From Pontibaca salina (lineage in GTDB: Bacteria; Pseudomonadota; Alphaproteobacteria; Rhodobacterales; Rhodobacteraceae), in NCBI RefSeq assembly GCF_016307205.1, contig NZ_JAEIJD010000010.1, forward strand, positions 1-64,000: a stretch of DNA of 64,000 bases. Direction: 5' to 3'. Shown here one piece after another: positions 17,875 through 27,556 of this stretch. Under the pieces are notes generated by a model. The model was not told the origin of the DNA, ran no database searches, and saw nothing but the letters and a program-made list of their open reading frames with translations. Positions within the stretch are counted from its first letter, which is position 1. Every line of letters begins with the position of its first letter. Both the position numbers and the translations under genes were made by a program.

Positions 17875-18672
17875 TCAGGCCGAATGGGCCCCTTCGGCCA
17901 ATCCGCGTACGAATTCCAGCACGTCACTGACCGACGCTCCTTCGGCGATCTGTGAAACGATAGCCGAGCCGACAACCGCGCCATCCGCAACCCCGGCGAT
18001 GGCGCGGGCGGTTTCGGGTGATCTGATGCCAAAGCCCACAACAACCGGTAGATCGGTCTTGGCCTTGATGCGCGCCACTTCGGGGGCAACATCCTTTGCC
18101 TGTGCCTGAGCTGCACCGGTAATACCGGTGATTGAGACATAATAAACAAAGCCCGATGTGTTTTGCAGCACTTTGGGCAGGCGTTCGTCATCGGTGGTGG
18201 GCGTTGCCAGACGGATGAAGTTCAACCCCGCCGCCTGCGCTGGGATGCAAAGTTCATCGTCCTCTTCCGGGGGCAAATCGACGACAATCAACCCGTCGAT
18301 TCCGGCCTCTTTCGCGTCTTCCAGAAATTTATCCACGCCGCGGCTGTAGATCGGATTGTAATAGCCCATCAGCACAAGCGGTGTTGTGTCGTCCTGTTCG
18401 CGAAACGCGCGCGCCATGTCCAAAGTGCGCTGCAAGCTCATGCCTTTGGCAAGAGCGCGCTGGCCGGCCGCCTGAATCGTGGGGCCATCGGCCATCGGGT
18501 CAGTAAAGGGCAGGCCTAATTCGATGATGTCGACCCCCGCCGCCGGCAGGCCGCGCACGATCTCGAGCGAGCGATCGTAGTCGGGATCGCCCGCCATAAT
18601 ATAGGACACGAATGCTTTTTTTCCGCGGGATTTCAGGTCGGCGAATTTGGCGTCGATACGGGACATGGGCAA
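17875..18672 (-). CDS. trpA: Tryptophan synthase alpha chain
   Basis: TrpA cleaves indole-3-glycerol phosphate to indole, which passes to TrpB. The 265-residue barrel has the catalytic Glu in [16 protein letters not shown], the catalytic Asp in [13 protein letters not shown], and the phosphate loop [13 protein letters not shown]. It is on the opposite strand from trpB and 5.5 kb away, so the two subunits of the complex are not co-transcribed. It precedes (in the minus direction follows) a PagL-like gene. Confidence 0.97.
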   Translation of the reverse strand: MPMSRIDAKFADLKSRGKKAFVSYIMAGDPDYDRSLEIVRGLPAAGVDIIELGLPFTDPMADGPTIQAAGQRALAKGMSLQRTLDMARAFREQDDTTPLVLMGYYNPIYSRGVDKFLEDAKEAGIDGLIVVDLPPEEDDELCIPAQAAGLNFIRLATPTTDDERLPKVLQNTSGFVYYVSITGITGAAQAQAKDVAPEVARIKAKTDLPVVVGFGIRSPETARAIAGVADGAVVGSAIVSQIAEGASVSDVLEFVRGLAEGAHSA

Positions 18673-18708
18673 TGGCCTTCGTTGTTTGTCAGGGCAGGAT
18701 GTAAAGGA

Positions 18709-19194
18709 TCAGAGCTTTTTATGCCAGCGCAGGGTCAGCGCGTTGACGCCCGGATTTTTATCTCCGGTCGATGCGTTGGATTTATGGCTGATCGCCAGCG
18801 ACAGGCTGCTGCTGTCACTCAGTTCATATCCTATGCCCAACAGGCTGCGGATTTGGAAGGTACTGCCTAGATCGTTGCTGAGCCTTGCGCTGAAATACGC
18901 GCCTGGCATGACGCTGGCGTTCACGAACCAGCGCTCGGCAAAGCCGTACCGCGCGACCAGACCAAGCCCAGCAAAGGCGTCAGCCTCGGCGTCGATCTCG
19001 AGTGCGCCGCCAAGGCCGAGATCGAAGCGACCGTTCGAAAGAAACGGTCTGTGGTGGTAATCCAGACTGATCACCGCTGTGTCCTGTGCTTCATCAGCGG
19101 AAAAGTCGGTAAAACCCGCGCCCAAAATCACTTCTTGCGCCGGTGCGGCAAGGGGGGCGGCGATCATCGCGGCACAAAGCGGGATGTGTTTCAT
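18709..19194 (-). CDS. PagL-like lipid A deacylase family outer-membrane protein
   Basis: A 161-residue protein with a signal peptide (MKHIPLCAAMIAAPLAAPAQ), alternating beta-strand character and a final aromatic-containing strand LTLRWHKKL. The segment SHKSNASTGDKNPGVN matches the PagL (acyloxyacyl hydrolase) active-site region, with His and Ser spaced as H-x-S. In P. aeruginosa PagL the third residue is a Glu 14 positions after the His; here that position is Asn. It may therefore be a weak or non-catalytic relative. Divergent from ychF. Confidence 0.72.
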   Translation of the reverse strand: MKHIPLCAAMIAAPLAAPAQEVILGAGFTDFSADEAQDTAVISLDYHHRPFLSNGRFDLGLGGALEIDAEADAFAGLGLVARYGFAERWFVNASVMPGAYFSARLSNDLGSTFQIRSLLGIGYELSDSSSLSLAISHKSNASTGDKNPGVNALTLRWHKKL

Positions 19195-19335
19195 ATCATG
19201 GTCCTGCGCAAGGGGTTCTACCCACTTTCATAGCCTCGGCATATCGTGGCGGCAATGCGAACGTGCGCCGGCTGTGTCTTGCGACTGGGTCCGTGGCCCT
19301 TTAGAAGCAGCCGCGACATCACAGCGGAGATCGAG

Positions 19336-20433
19336 ATGGGTTTTAAAATGGGAATCGTGGGCATGCCGAATGTCGGTAAGTCCACGCTGTTCAACGCACT
19401 GACCCGGACTGCCTCCGCGCAGGCGGCAAATTTTCCGTTTTGCACCATCGAGCCTAATGTGGGCGAGGTCGCGGTGCCCGACAGCCGCCTTGATAAACTG
19501 GCTGCAATCGCGGGCAGTAAGCAGATCATCCCGACCCGCATGACCTTTGTGGACATTGCCGGATTGGTTAAAGGGGCCAGCAAGGGCGAGGGGTTGGGCA
19601 ACCAGTTTCTGGCCAATATCCGCGAGGTCGACGCCATTGCCCATGTGCTGCGCTGTTTCGAAGATGGCGACATCACCCATGTCGATGGTCGTATCGATCC
19701 CGTGGCCGACGCCGAAACCATCGAAACCGAACTGATGCTGGCTGATCTCGAATCCATTGAACGACGCCGCACCAATCTGGTGCGTAAGTTGAAAGGCAAT
19801 GATAAGGAGGCCCAGCAACAGGATCGTTTGTTGGCCGCCGCGCAACAGGCGCTTGAACAGGGTCAGCCCGCCCGCACGGTTCAAGTCGCCGACGACGACA
19901 GCAAGGCTTGGAAAATGCTGCAATTGCTGACCACCAAGCCGGTGCTGTATGTGTGCAACGTCGCCGAAGAGGACGCCGCCGAGGGCAACGAGCTTTCGGC
20001 TCGAGTGGCTCAGATGGCGACGGCGCAGGGCAATGCCCATGTCGTGATCAGTGCCCGGATCGAAGAAGAGATCAGCCAGCTGGATGAAGATGAAGCCAAC
20101 ATGTTCCTGGAGGAAATGGGTCTGCATGAGGCCGGGTTAGACCGACTCATTCGCGCCGGGTACGATTTGCTGCACTTGGAAACCTATTTCACCATCGGCC
20201 CGAAAGAGGCGCGCGCCTGGACGGTTCCCGCAGGCACCTTGGCGCCACAGGCCGCCGGGGTCATCCATGGGGATTTCGAAAAGGGGTTCATCCGCGCCGA
20301 AACCATTGCCTATGATGACTTCGTGTCGCTGGGCGGCGAACAGCCCGCCAAAGAGGCGGGCAAGATGCGCGCTGAGGGCAAGAATTATGTCGTCAAAGAT
20401 GGCGACGTCCTGCATTTCCTGTTCAATAAATAG
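19336..20433 (+). CDS. ychF: Redox-regulated ATPase YchF (OLA1 family)
   Basis: A 365-residue TRAFAC P-loop ATPase. The Walker A loop is [12 protein letters not shown], switch regions include [14 protein letters not shown], and the C-terminal TGS domain starts near [15 protein letters not shown]. YchF binds ATP rather than GTP and associates with ribosomes. ATG 19336 gives the usual start [15 protein letters not shown]; the frame is open further upstream but only this start fits the family. The length is normal. Confidence 0.96.
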   Translation: MGFKMGIVGMPNVGKSTLFNALTRTASAQAANFPFCTIEPNVGEVAVPDSRLDKLAAIAGSKQIIPTRMTFVDIAGLVKGASKGEGLGNQFLANIREVDAIAHVLRCFEDGDITHVDGRIDPVADAETIETELMLADLESIERRRTNLVRKLKGNDKEAQQQDRLLAAAQQALEQGQPARTVQVADDDSKAWKMLQLLTTKPVLYVCNVAEEDAAEGNELSARVAQMATAQGNAHVVISARIEEEISQLDEDEANMFLEEMGLHEAGLDRLIRAGYDLLHLETYFTIGPKEARAWTVPAGTLAPQAAGVIHGDFEKGFIRAETIAYDDFVSLGGEQPAKEAGKMRAEGKNYVVKDGDVLHFLFNK

Positions 20434-20739
20434 CGAAAGCGCGCGCCTGAATGCCCCTGCACCTGAGGCAGGGTAGGGGCGCGCAGGTACGACCTTAATG
20501 TCGCATTTACAATACCACTAAGGTGGCCTAAGTAAGAACTGCTTTGCGATAATTGTAGCGAAAGCAGGGGGTTGCGTTTTTTATGCAACCCAGGATGCGG
20601 TTGGCGCACGGACAGGGCCGCGATCGAATGTGGTCGATGCCGGGCGAGATGGGCATCAGAAAATGTCTTAGGGCGGGGATCCTGTGCTATGATCCGCAAT
20701 TGATCGATGTCGAATCGCAATCGGGGGTCTGTTAGAACC
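20434..20739. other. ychF-ccoN intergenic region
   Basis: About 306 bp without a gene. A hairpin-prone segment at 20441-20484 (GCGCGCC with GGCGCGC outside, CCCTGC with GCAGGG inside) follows ychF but lacks a T run. The right end holds an FNR-like site and should carry the ccoN promoter. The middle shows nothing I recognise. Confidence 0.5.
20700..20713 (+). promoter_or_regulatory. Degenerate FNR/FnrL-like box upstream of ccoN
   Basis: TTGATcgatGTCGA matches 8 of the 10 defined bases of the FNR consensus TTGAT-N4-ATCAA, with a perfect left half-site. It lies 26 bp before the chosen ccoN start. cbb3 operons are commonly FnrL-activated at low oxygen in Rhodobacterales, which fits. The short distance to the ATG is a concern, since an activator site normally lies about 41 bp before the transcription start. 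Confidence 0.35.
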
Positions 20740-22392
20740 ATGGTAGCAAAACTGACATTCGTCGAGCGGCAGATCGCGCTGCTGATCCTTGGAATAATCA
20801 CGATACTTGGGCTGGTCATGGCGTCGCTAGGGGCGGGCGACGCTTTGGGCGTGCATGGCTTTATCGTTCTGTTTGCCGGACTGGGATTGATCTTTGCTGT
20901 TGGTGGGTCGCTCTATGCGCCCGAGCCGATTGAGGACCGCAGCCGCGAATATTACGACGATCCGATCAAGATCGGGATCGTGCTGGCGATGATCTGGGCA
21001 ATGATTGGCATGGGCGTGGGCGATTGGGTGGCATGGATGCTGGCCTTTCCGGATCTGCGCTTTGATGCGGCCTGGTCCAGTTTCGGCCGGCTCCGTCCGG
21101 TACATACCACCGGAATCATCTTCGGATTCGGCGGTAACGCGCTGATCGCCACCTCGATGCATGTGATGCAGCGTACCAGCCGCGCGCGGCTCGCAGGGCA
21201 GATCTCGCCGTGGTTTGTGCTTCTTGGCTACAACCTGTTCGTGATCTTGGCAACGACGGGATACGTGATGGGCGTCACCCAGTCCAAGGAATATGCCGAA
21301 GCCGAATGGTATGCTGACATTTGGCTGGTCGTCGTCTGGGTGGTCTATTTCGTGCTGTATATCCGCACTCTGGCGCGCCGGAACGAGCCGCATATCTATG
21401 TCGCCAATTGGTATTATCTGGCCTTCATTCTGGTTGTCGCGATGTTGCATATTGTCAACAATCTTGCGGTCCCGGCCTCGTTCACGGCGGCAAAAAGTTA
21501 CTCGCTGTTTTCTGGCGTGCAGGATGCGATGACGCAATGGTGGTACGGCCACAACGCGGTGGCATTTTTCCTGACAGCCGGTTTTTTGGGCATGCTCTAT
21601 TACTATCTACCGAAACGGGCGCAGCGACCGATCTATTCCTATCGCCTTTCGATCCTGTCGTTTTGGGGGATCGTGTTCTTTTACATCTGGGTCGGTTCGC
21701 ACCATCTGCATTACACGGCGCTGCCGCATTGGGTGCAGACCTTGGGGGTGACGTTCTCGGTGATGCTTCTGGTGCCTAGTTGGGCGTCGGCAGGCAATGC
21801 GCTGATGACGCTTAACGGGGCGTGGCACAAGGTGCGCGACGATGCGACGCTGCGCTTCATGTTCGTGGCGGCGGTATTCTATGGCCTTTCCACCTTTGAG
21901 GGGTCTTTCATGGCCATAAGGCCTGTTAACTCGCTATCGCATTACACGGACTGGACCGTGGGCCATGTTCACGCAGGGTCGATGGGCTGGGTGGCGCTGA
22001 TCACCTTTGGCGCGATCTACGCGGCGGTGCCGCTTATTTGGCGGCGCGACGACATGTATTCTTGGCGGTTGGTTGAGTGGCATTTCTGGCTCGCACTCGC
22101 GGGGACGGTAATCTACATTTTTGCAATGTGGAATTCGGGCATCGTGCAGGGCCTGATGTGGCGGACTTATAACGATGTCGGCACGTTGCAATATTCCTTT
22201 ATGGATACGGTCGTCGCGATGCATCCCTATTATATCGCGCGTGCGATCGGCGGGCTGTTATTCCTGATCGGAGCCGTGATCGGGTTCTACAACATATTGA
22301 TGACCATCCGCGCGGCGCGTTCCGAGGATCGCCTGCTTGACCATCCAACCGACTCTGAAGCGTGCGAGCCCGCGGTTCCAGTGGCGGAGTGA
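20740..22392 (+). CDS. ccoN: cbb3-type cytochrome c oxidase subunit I
   Basis: CcoN is the catalytic membrane subunit, binding haem b and the haem b3-CuB centre that reduces oxygen. The 550-residue protein has about 12 membrane helices; haem/copper histidines lie in RPVHTTG, WWYGHNAVAFF, WVGSHHLHYTALP and GHVHAGSMGW. ATG 20740 (MVAKLTFVERQ) is preferred over an in-frame ATG at 20707, which would fall inside the FNR-like site. Its TGA lies 4 bp before the ccoO start, heading a tightly packed ccoN-O-Q-P operon. Confidence 0.96.
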   Translation: MVAKLTFVERQIALLILGIITILGLVMASLGAGDALGVHGFIVLFAGLGLIFAVGGSLYAPEPIEDRSREYYDDPIKIGIVLAMIWAMIGMGVGDWVAWMLAFPDLRFDAAWSSFGRLRPVHTTGIIFGFGGNALIATSMHVMQRTSRARLAGQISPWFVLLGYNLFVILATTGYVMGVTQSKEYAEAEWYADIWLVVVWVVYFVLYIRTLARRNEPHIYVANWYYLAFILVVAMLHIVNNLAVPASFTAAKSYSLFSGVQDAMTQWWYGHNAVAFFLTAGFLGMLYYYLPKRAQRPIYSYRLSILSFWGIVFFYIWVGSHHLHYTALPHWVQTLGVTFSVMLLVPSWASAGNALMTLNGAWHKVRDDATLRFMFVAAVFYGLSTFEGSFMAIRPVNSLSHYTDWTVGHVHAGSMGWVALITFGAIYAAVPLIWRRDDMYSWRLVEWHFWLALAGTVIYIFAMWNSGIVQGLMWRTYNDVGTLQYSFMDTVVAMHPYYIARAIGGLLFLIGAVIGFYNILMTIRAARSEDRLLDHPTDSEACEPAVPVAE

Positions 22393-22396
22393 TGGC

Positions 22397-23182
22397 ATGA
22401 TCCGGTGGCTGAAAAAACTCTATTATCCGATCCAGGCCGGGCATTACCGTCTGGAAAGGCATTCGATGGGCTTGGCACTGGGCATTGTCGCCGCGGCGTC
22501 GGTCGGAGGGTTGGTCGAGATTGCCCCGCTGTTCACCATCGATGAGACGGTCGAAAGCGCCCCGGAGATGCGGGTTTATACGCCGCTGGAACAGGCTGGG
22601 CGCGACATCTATGTGCGCGAAGGATGCTACCTGTGCCACAGCCAGATGATCCGCACATTGGCCGACGAGGTGGATCGTTACGGGCCCTATTCGCTGGCGG
22701 TGGAATCGCAATACGACCACCCGATGCTCTGGGGATCAAAGCGCACCGGGCCGGATCTGGCCCGGCTTGGCGGCAAATATTCCGACGACTGGCATGTGGC
22801 TCATCTTATTGACCCGCGCGCAGTGGTGCCAGACTCGGTGATGCCGCATTATGCGTTCTTGGCCGACGCACAGCTTGAAATTGCGAGCCTGCCCGCCCGA
22901 CTGGCCGCCCTGCGTAAGGTCGGCGTGCCCTATACGGACGCGATGATTGAGGCGGCCGAGCAGGATGCATTGGGGCAGGCGCGCCCGGACACCGACCGCG
23001 CCGATGCGGTGATGGAGCGTTACGGCGAGGACACTCAGGTGCGTAATTTTGACGGCGATTCCGGTCGGTTGACCGAGATGGATGCGCTGGTGGCTTATCT
23101 GCAAATCCTCGGCAGGCTGACCGATGTCGCGCATGCGACTGACCCCGCTACGATAAAGGCGGGGTTGGAGGCCGCGCAATGA
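22397..23182 (+). CDS. ccoO: cbb3-type cytochrome c oxidase, mono-haem subunit
   Basis: CcoO is a 261-residue membrane-anchored c-type cytochrome that relays electrons to CcoN. The haem c motif is CYLCH (in YVREGCYLCHSQMIRT) and the axial Met is in DSVMPHYAFLA. One N-terminal anchor precedes VEIAPLFTIDETV. The ATG at 22397 is 4 bp after the ccoN stop; the in-frame ATG at 22337 would lie inside ccoN. Its end overlaps ccoQ by 4 bp. Confidence 0.95.
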   Translation: MIRWLKKLYYPIQAGHYRLERHSMGLALGIVAAASVGGLVEIAPLFTIDETVESAPEMRVYTPLEQAGRDIYVREGCYLCHSQMIRTLADEVDRYGPYSLAVESQYDHPMLWGSKRTGPDLARLGGKYSDDWHVAHLIDPRAVVPDSVMPHYAFLADAQLEIASLPARLAALRKVGVPYTDAMIEAAEQDALGQARPDTDRADAVMERYGEDTQVRNFDGDSGRLTEMDALVAYLQILGRLTDVAHATDPATIKAGLEAAQ

Positions 23183-23367
23183 TGGGATTGTCGCATGATA
23201 TGGTGGTCGGCATCGCCAAGTCATTCGGGCTGTTTTACCTGATCGCGCTGTCAATCGGGATCTGTCTCTACGCGTTCTGGCCGCGCAACCGCAGCCGGTT
23301 CAACCGGGCCAAATATTCGATCCTTGATGACGAAAATGGCCCGCTGACCGGGGAGGAGCCGCGATGA
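23179..23367 (+). CDS. ccoQ: cbb3-type oxidase small subunit CcoQ/FixQ
   Basis: A 62-residue single-span protein: MMGLSHDMVVGIAKSFGLFY leads into the membrane helix, followed by FWPRNRSRFNRAKYSILDDE. This is the standard CcoQ pattern of a short N-terminus, one helix and a charged cytoplasmic tail. It stabilises the oxidase complex. ATGA overlaps with ccoO before it and ccoP after it indicate translational coupling. Confidence 0.93.
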   Translation: MMGLSHDMVVGIAKSFGLFYLIALSIGICLYAFWPRNRSRFNRAKYSILDDENGPLTGEEPR

Positions 23368-24239
23368 CCGTGAATAAGCGCGATCCATTGACCGGCCACC
23401 ATACCACTGGCCACGAGTGGGACGGGATAACCGAGTTGAACACGCGGGTGCCCCTTACGATCTGGTGGTTCATTCTGGTCAGCCATCTCTATGCTTTGAT
23501 TGCTTGGGTATTGTTGCCCGCATGGCCGGGTATCACCGATTACACCAAGGGGATTCTAGGGGTCGATCAGCGCCAGCAGGTAGAGCGGCAGGTCGCGATG
23601 ATGCGCGAGTTGCGTGCTGACTGGCGCGATCAGATGGTTGCTCTGCCGGTCGATGAAATTCGCGCCAATCCGGCACTGGCTGCCATCATCGCCGGGACCG
23701 GGCCGGCATTATACGGCGATAATTGCGCTGCCTGCCATGGCCCCAGCGGGCAGGGCGGGCCGGGCTATCCCAGCCTGGTGGATGAGGCCTGGCTCTGGGG
23801 CGGAGACCCCGACGCCATCATGGAGACGCTGCGGGTCGGGATCAATGCCGACCATCCTGAGACGCGTTTTGCCCAGATGCCGGCGTTTGACGGAGTGCTG
23901 GAGCGAAACCAAATCAGGACCGTTGCGCTTTATGTCCAGTCGCTAAGCGGAATTGAAACCAATCCCGATCCGGACCAGCTTGCCGCTGGCAAGGAACTGT
24001 TCATGGACAATTGCGCCAGCTGCCACGGCGAGGATGCCACCGGCAACACCGATTTGGGCGCGCCGAATTTAACAGACGATAGCTGGATTTACGGGGGTGA
24101 CAGCAGCAGTTTATTCGCCACGATCCTGCACGGGCGCGCGGGTTGGATGCCATCATGGGAGGCCCGTCTGGACGAGGCTGACCGCAAGATTTTGACCGTC
24201 TACCTGATGGACCTGAAAGACAGGGAGTCAGTGCAATGA
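23364..24239 (+). CDS. ccoP: cbb3-type cytochrome c oxidase, di-haem subunit
   Basis: CcoP is the 291-residue di-haem c subunit that accepts electrons from soluble cytochrome c. It has one membrane anchor (about residues 30-52, IWWFILVSHLYALIAWVLLP) and two cytochrome c domains with CAACHG (near residue 120) and CASCHG (near residue 215). Met ligands are likely in FAQMPAFDG and AGWMPSWEARL. The N-terminal EWDGITELNTRVPLTIWW is typical. It overlaps ccoQ and the next small ORF by 4 bp each. Confidence 0.96.
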   Translation: MTVNKRDPLTGHHTTGHEWDGITELNTRVPLTIWWFILVSHLYALIAWVLLPAWPGITDYTKGILGVDQRQQVERQVAMMRELRADWRDQMVALPVDEIRANPALAAIIAGTGPALYGDNCAACHGPSGQGGPGYPSLVDEAWLWGGDPDAIMETLRVGINADHPETRFAQMPAFDGVLERNQIRTVALYVQSLSGIETNPDPDQLAAGKELFMDNCASCHGEDATGNTDLGAPNLTDDSWIYGGDSSSLFATILHGRAGWMPSWEARLDEADRKILTVYLMDLKDRESVQ

Positions 24240-24439
24240 CCCGCCCGGTAAGCCCCCGCTTCTGGACCAGGGGCCGGCTGATCGGAATCGGGCTGGCGCT
24301 GACGGTTGTCGCCGTGTTTGCCGCAGCGAATGCACACCTGATCTCAGTCGCGTTCAGCAGCCAGCCCGATTGTGTGCCACATCTGAAAACCGCAACCGAA
24401 GGCGCCGCGAGCTATCGCGCGGCGAAACCGTCATGTTGA
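24236..24439 (+). CDS. Small single-span membrane protein of the cbb3 operon
   Basis: The 67-residue product has one membrane helix (about 14-35, LIGIGLALTVVAVFAAANAH) and a short periplasmic tail with two cysteines. Its ATG overlaps the ccoP stop by 4 bp and its own stop overlaps the DUF2189 start by 7 bp, so it is clearly part of the operon. I do not recognise a named family, though the layout resembles uncharacterised proteins after ccoP in related bacteria. A role in oxidase assembly is only a guess from position. Confidence 0.65.
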   Translation: MTRPVSPRFWTRGRLIGIGLALTVVAVFAAANAHLISVAFSSQPDCVPHLKTATEGAASYRAAKPSC

Positions 24440-25302
24440 GCGATACCCCAGCACCGCCTGACCCACTGCCCAATGCACCCGAAGGGCTGCCAAAAATCGT
24501 GCCGCCAGCGCCGCGTGACAGCCCGCGCCGGCGCAATCTGCCGCCGGGCGCGGCGCTTGGCTGGCTGTGGGCGGGCTGGCGCGATCTTTGGACCAACCCG
24601 CTGCCCAGCCTGCTTTACGGCCTCGTGATAACGCTGATTTCATTGACCATTGTGCTGGGCCTGTCTCAGACCGATCTTGACCACTTCATATTCCCGGCGC
24701 TGGCGGGGTTCATGGTGGTGGGGCCCTTCTTTGCCTCCGGACTTTACGTCAAGAGCAGTCGCCTGGAACGCGGCGAGCACACAGGCTATCTGGATATGAT
24801 CTTTCCACGCCCCCGCTCGGGATATCAGGGGTTGTTTCTCGGGGTGCTGTTGTTGTCGCTGTTCATGTTGTGGATTCGGTCTGCAGTGCTGATCTATGCG
24901 CTGTTTTTCGGGGTGAACCCGTTTCCGGGCTTGGATGATCTGGTGCCGATGCTGCTGTTTTCGCCGACTGGCTGGGCACTCCTTCTGGTTGGCACGGTTG
25001 TCGGAGCGCTATTCGCTGCCTTCGCTTTCGCGGTCAGTGTGTTCGCCGTGCCTATGCTGTTGAAAGAGGAAACCGACGCCTTGTCAGCTATGGGCATCAG
25101 CATCGCACTGACTTGGGACAACCTGCGCGTCATGCTGGTCTGGGGCACCATCGTCGCGGGGTTGATCACCGTGTCGGTCCTGACCGGATTTCTGGCGCTA
25201 ATCGTGATCTTCCCGTTACTCGGCCACGGGACATGGCATGTCTATCGCGCGATTCGTGTGCCGCCGGAAGGATTAGAGCGGGTGTTTGTGCAACCGGCCT
25301 GA
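24433..25302 (+). CDS. DUF2189 domain membrane protein
   Basis: ATG 24433 gives 289 residues with a proline-rich cytoplasmic N-terminus (about 1-40), then six or so membrane helices. The core GLYVKSSRLERGEHTG and PMLLKEETDALSAM are typical DUF2189 words. The family is often found near cytochrome oxidase genes, and here it is coupled to the cbb3 operon by a 7-bp overlap. Function is not established; a role in oxidase biogenesis or copper supply would be inference only. Confidence 0.8.
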   Translation: MLSDTPAPPDPLPNAPEGLPKIVPPAPRDSPRRRNLPPGAALGWLWAGWRDLWTNPLPSLLYGLVITLISLTIVLGLSQTDLDHFIFPALAGFMVVGPFFASGLYVKSSRLERGEHTGYLDMIFPRPRSGYQGLFLGVLLLSLFMLWIRSAVLIYALFFGVNPFPGLDDLVPMLLFSPTGWALLLVGTVVGALFAAFAFAVSVFAVPMLLKEETDALSAMGISIALTWDNLRVMLVWGTIVAGLITVSVLTGFLALIVIFPLLGHGTWHVYRAIRVPPEGLERVFVQPA

Positions 25303-25982
<680 letters not shown>

Positions 25983-26218
25983 TCTTCACTTAACAGGATA
26001 TCCCAGGCTCCGGCGGCGGCAAAGGTTGCTGCTCCGGGTCGGCTGCCATCTTGATCAGGACGCGGCGACACAGGCGATCCAGTGGCAGCCAACTGGTCGT
26101 CGCCGCGCAAATAATAGATTGTCAAACTGCGCTAGAGCGTGTTGCGATGGATAGCATTCAGCCGGCGCTGCGAACGCGATTGCCGCACAAGTTCTGCCTC
26201 ACGGTATCCAAGGGGTGG

Positions 26219-27481
26219 TTATAGCGCCCGCCAGCCGATGTCGCGGCGGTAGAAGCCTTCCGGCCAATTCACGGCTTCAGCCATCTCGTAGGCGCGCGCG
26301 TGCGCTTGCTCTAGGGTTGAGCCACGCGCGGTCAGGTTAAGGACCCGCCCGCCATTGGCCTCGAACTTGCCGTCGCGCCGCAGGGTTCCGGCGTGAAAGC
26401 ACATCTGATCACCGGTTTCGGGCAAATCTTCCAATCCATTGATCACGCTGCCTTTAACATAGTCACCGGGATAGCCATTTGCCGCCATCACCACCGTCAA
26501 CGCGTGATCGTCGGCCCAGTTCACCCGCATATCCGCCAGACGTCCCTCGGCGGCGGCATGTATCAAGTCCAGCGCCTGCGCCCCGAGCCGCATCATCAAC
26601 ACCTGTGCCTCTGGGTCGCCGAAGCGAGCATTGTATTCCACCAGGCGCGGTTCTCCATCCTTGATCATCAGCCCGACGTACAAAACCCCTTGATAAGGAG
26701 TGCCGCGCCGCGCCATTTCGACCACGGTTGGCTTTACGATCCGTTCCAGCACACGCTGTTCGATTGCCGATGTAAATACCGGCGCGGGCGAATAGGCACC
26801 CATGCCGCCGGTATTCGGGCCGGTATCGCCTTCGCCGACGCGTTTATGATCTTGCGCGCTTCCGATTGGCAGCACAGTTTCCCCGTCGCAAAGCACGAAG
26901 AACGAAGCCTCTTCGCCCTCCATGAATTCTTCGATCACCACATCGGCGCCAGCGGCACCGAATTCGCCGGTGAACATATCGTCAATAGCGGCAAGCGCCT
27001 GCGCCTCATTCATGGCTACGATCACGCCTTTTCCCGCCGCCAGCCCGTCGGCCTTGATCACGATGGGCGCGCCCTCGGTGCGGATGTGCGCCTTGGCAGC
27101 ATCGGCGTCAGTGAAATGTGCGTAACCTGCGGTGGGCGCGCCGCATGCGTCACAAATCTCCTTGGTGAAGCGCTTTGACGCCTCAAGCTGCGCCGCCGCC
27201 GCCGAAGGTCCGAAAACCGCGATGCCCGCTGCGCGCAACCGGTCGGCAACCCCCGCAGCAAGCGGTGCCTCGGGGCCGATGATAACAAGATCAATGGCGT
27301 TTTGCTCGGCGAAGACCACCACGGCACCGCCGTCCTCGATATCGAGTTGGGCACAGGTGGCGATCTGGGCGATTCCGGCATTGCCGGGCGCAACGATCAG
27401 ACGGTCGCATTTTGGGTTCTGCATCACTGCCCAGGCCAGCGCATGTTCGCGCCCGCCGCTGCCAAGGATGAGGATATTCAT
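26219..27481 (-). CDS. purD: Phosphoribosylamine-glycine ligase (GARS)
   Basis: PurD joins phosphoribosylamine and glycine using ATP, the second step of purine synthesis. The 420-residue ATP-grasp protein starts MNILILGSGGREHALAW, contains the glycine-rich loop IKADGLAAGKGVIVA, and ends with the YNARFGDPEAQVLMMRL region that binds Mg-ATP. The frame is open to 27715 but ATG 27481 is the family start. It is divergent from xseA with 75 bp between starts. Confidence 0.97.
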   Translation of the reverse strand: MNILILGSGGREHALAWAVMQNPKCDRLIVAPGNAGIAQIATCAQLDIEDGGAVVVFAEQNAIDLVIIGPEAPLAAGVADRLRAAGIAVFGPSAAAAQLEASKRFTKEICDACGAPTAGYAHFTDADAAKAHIRTEGAPIVIKADGLAAGKGVIVAMNEAQALAAIDDMFTGEFGAAGADVVIEEFMEGEEASFFVLCDGETVLPIGSAQDHKRVGEGDTGPNTGGMGAYSPAPVFTSAIEQRVLERIVKPTVVEMARRGTPYQGVLYVGLMIKDGEPRLVEYNARFGDPEAQVLMMRLGAQALDLIHAAAEGRLADMRVNWADDHALTVVMAANGYPGDYVKGSVINGLEDLPETGDQMCFHAGTLRRDGKFEANGGRVLNLTARGSTLEQAHARAYEMAEAVNWPEGFYRRDIGWRAL

Positions 27482-27556
27482 AGGTTGCGCTCCGATCTGC
27501 TTGGCCTCGCCTGCGCAGCGTTCTAGGCTGGCGGGAAAAGCAAGACAAGGTGCCTC

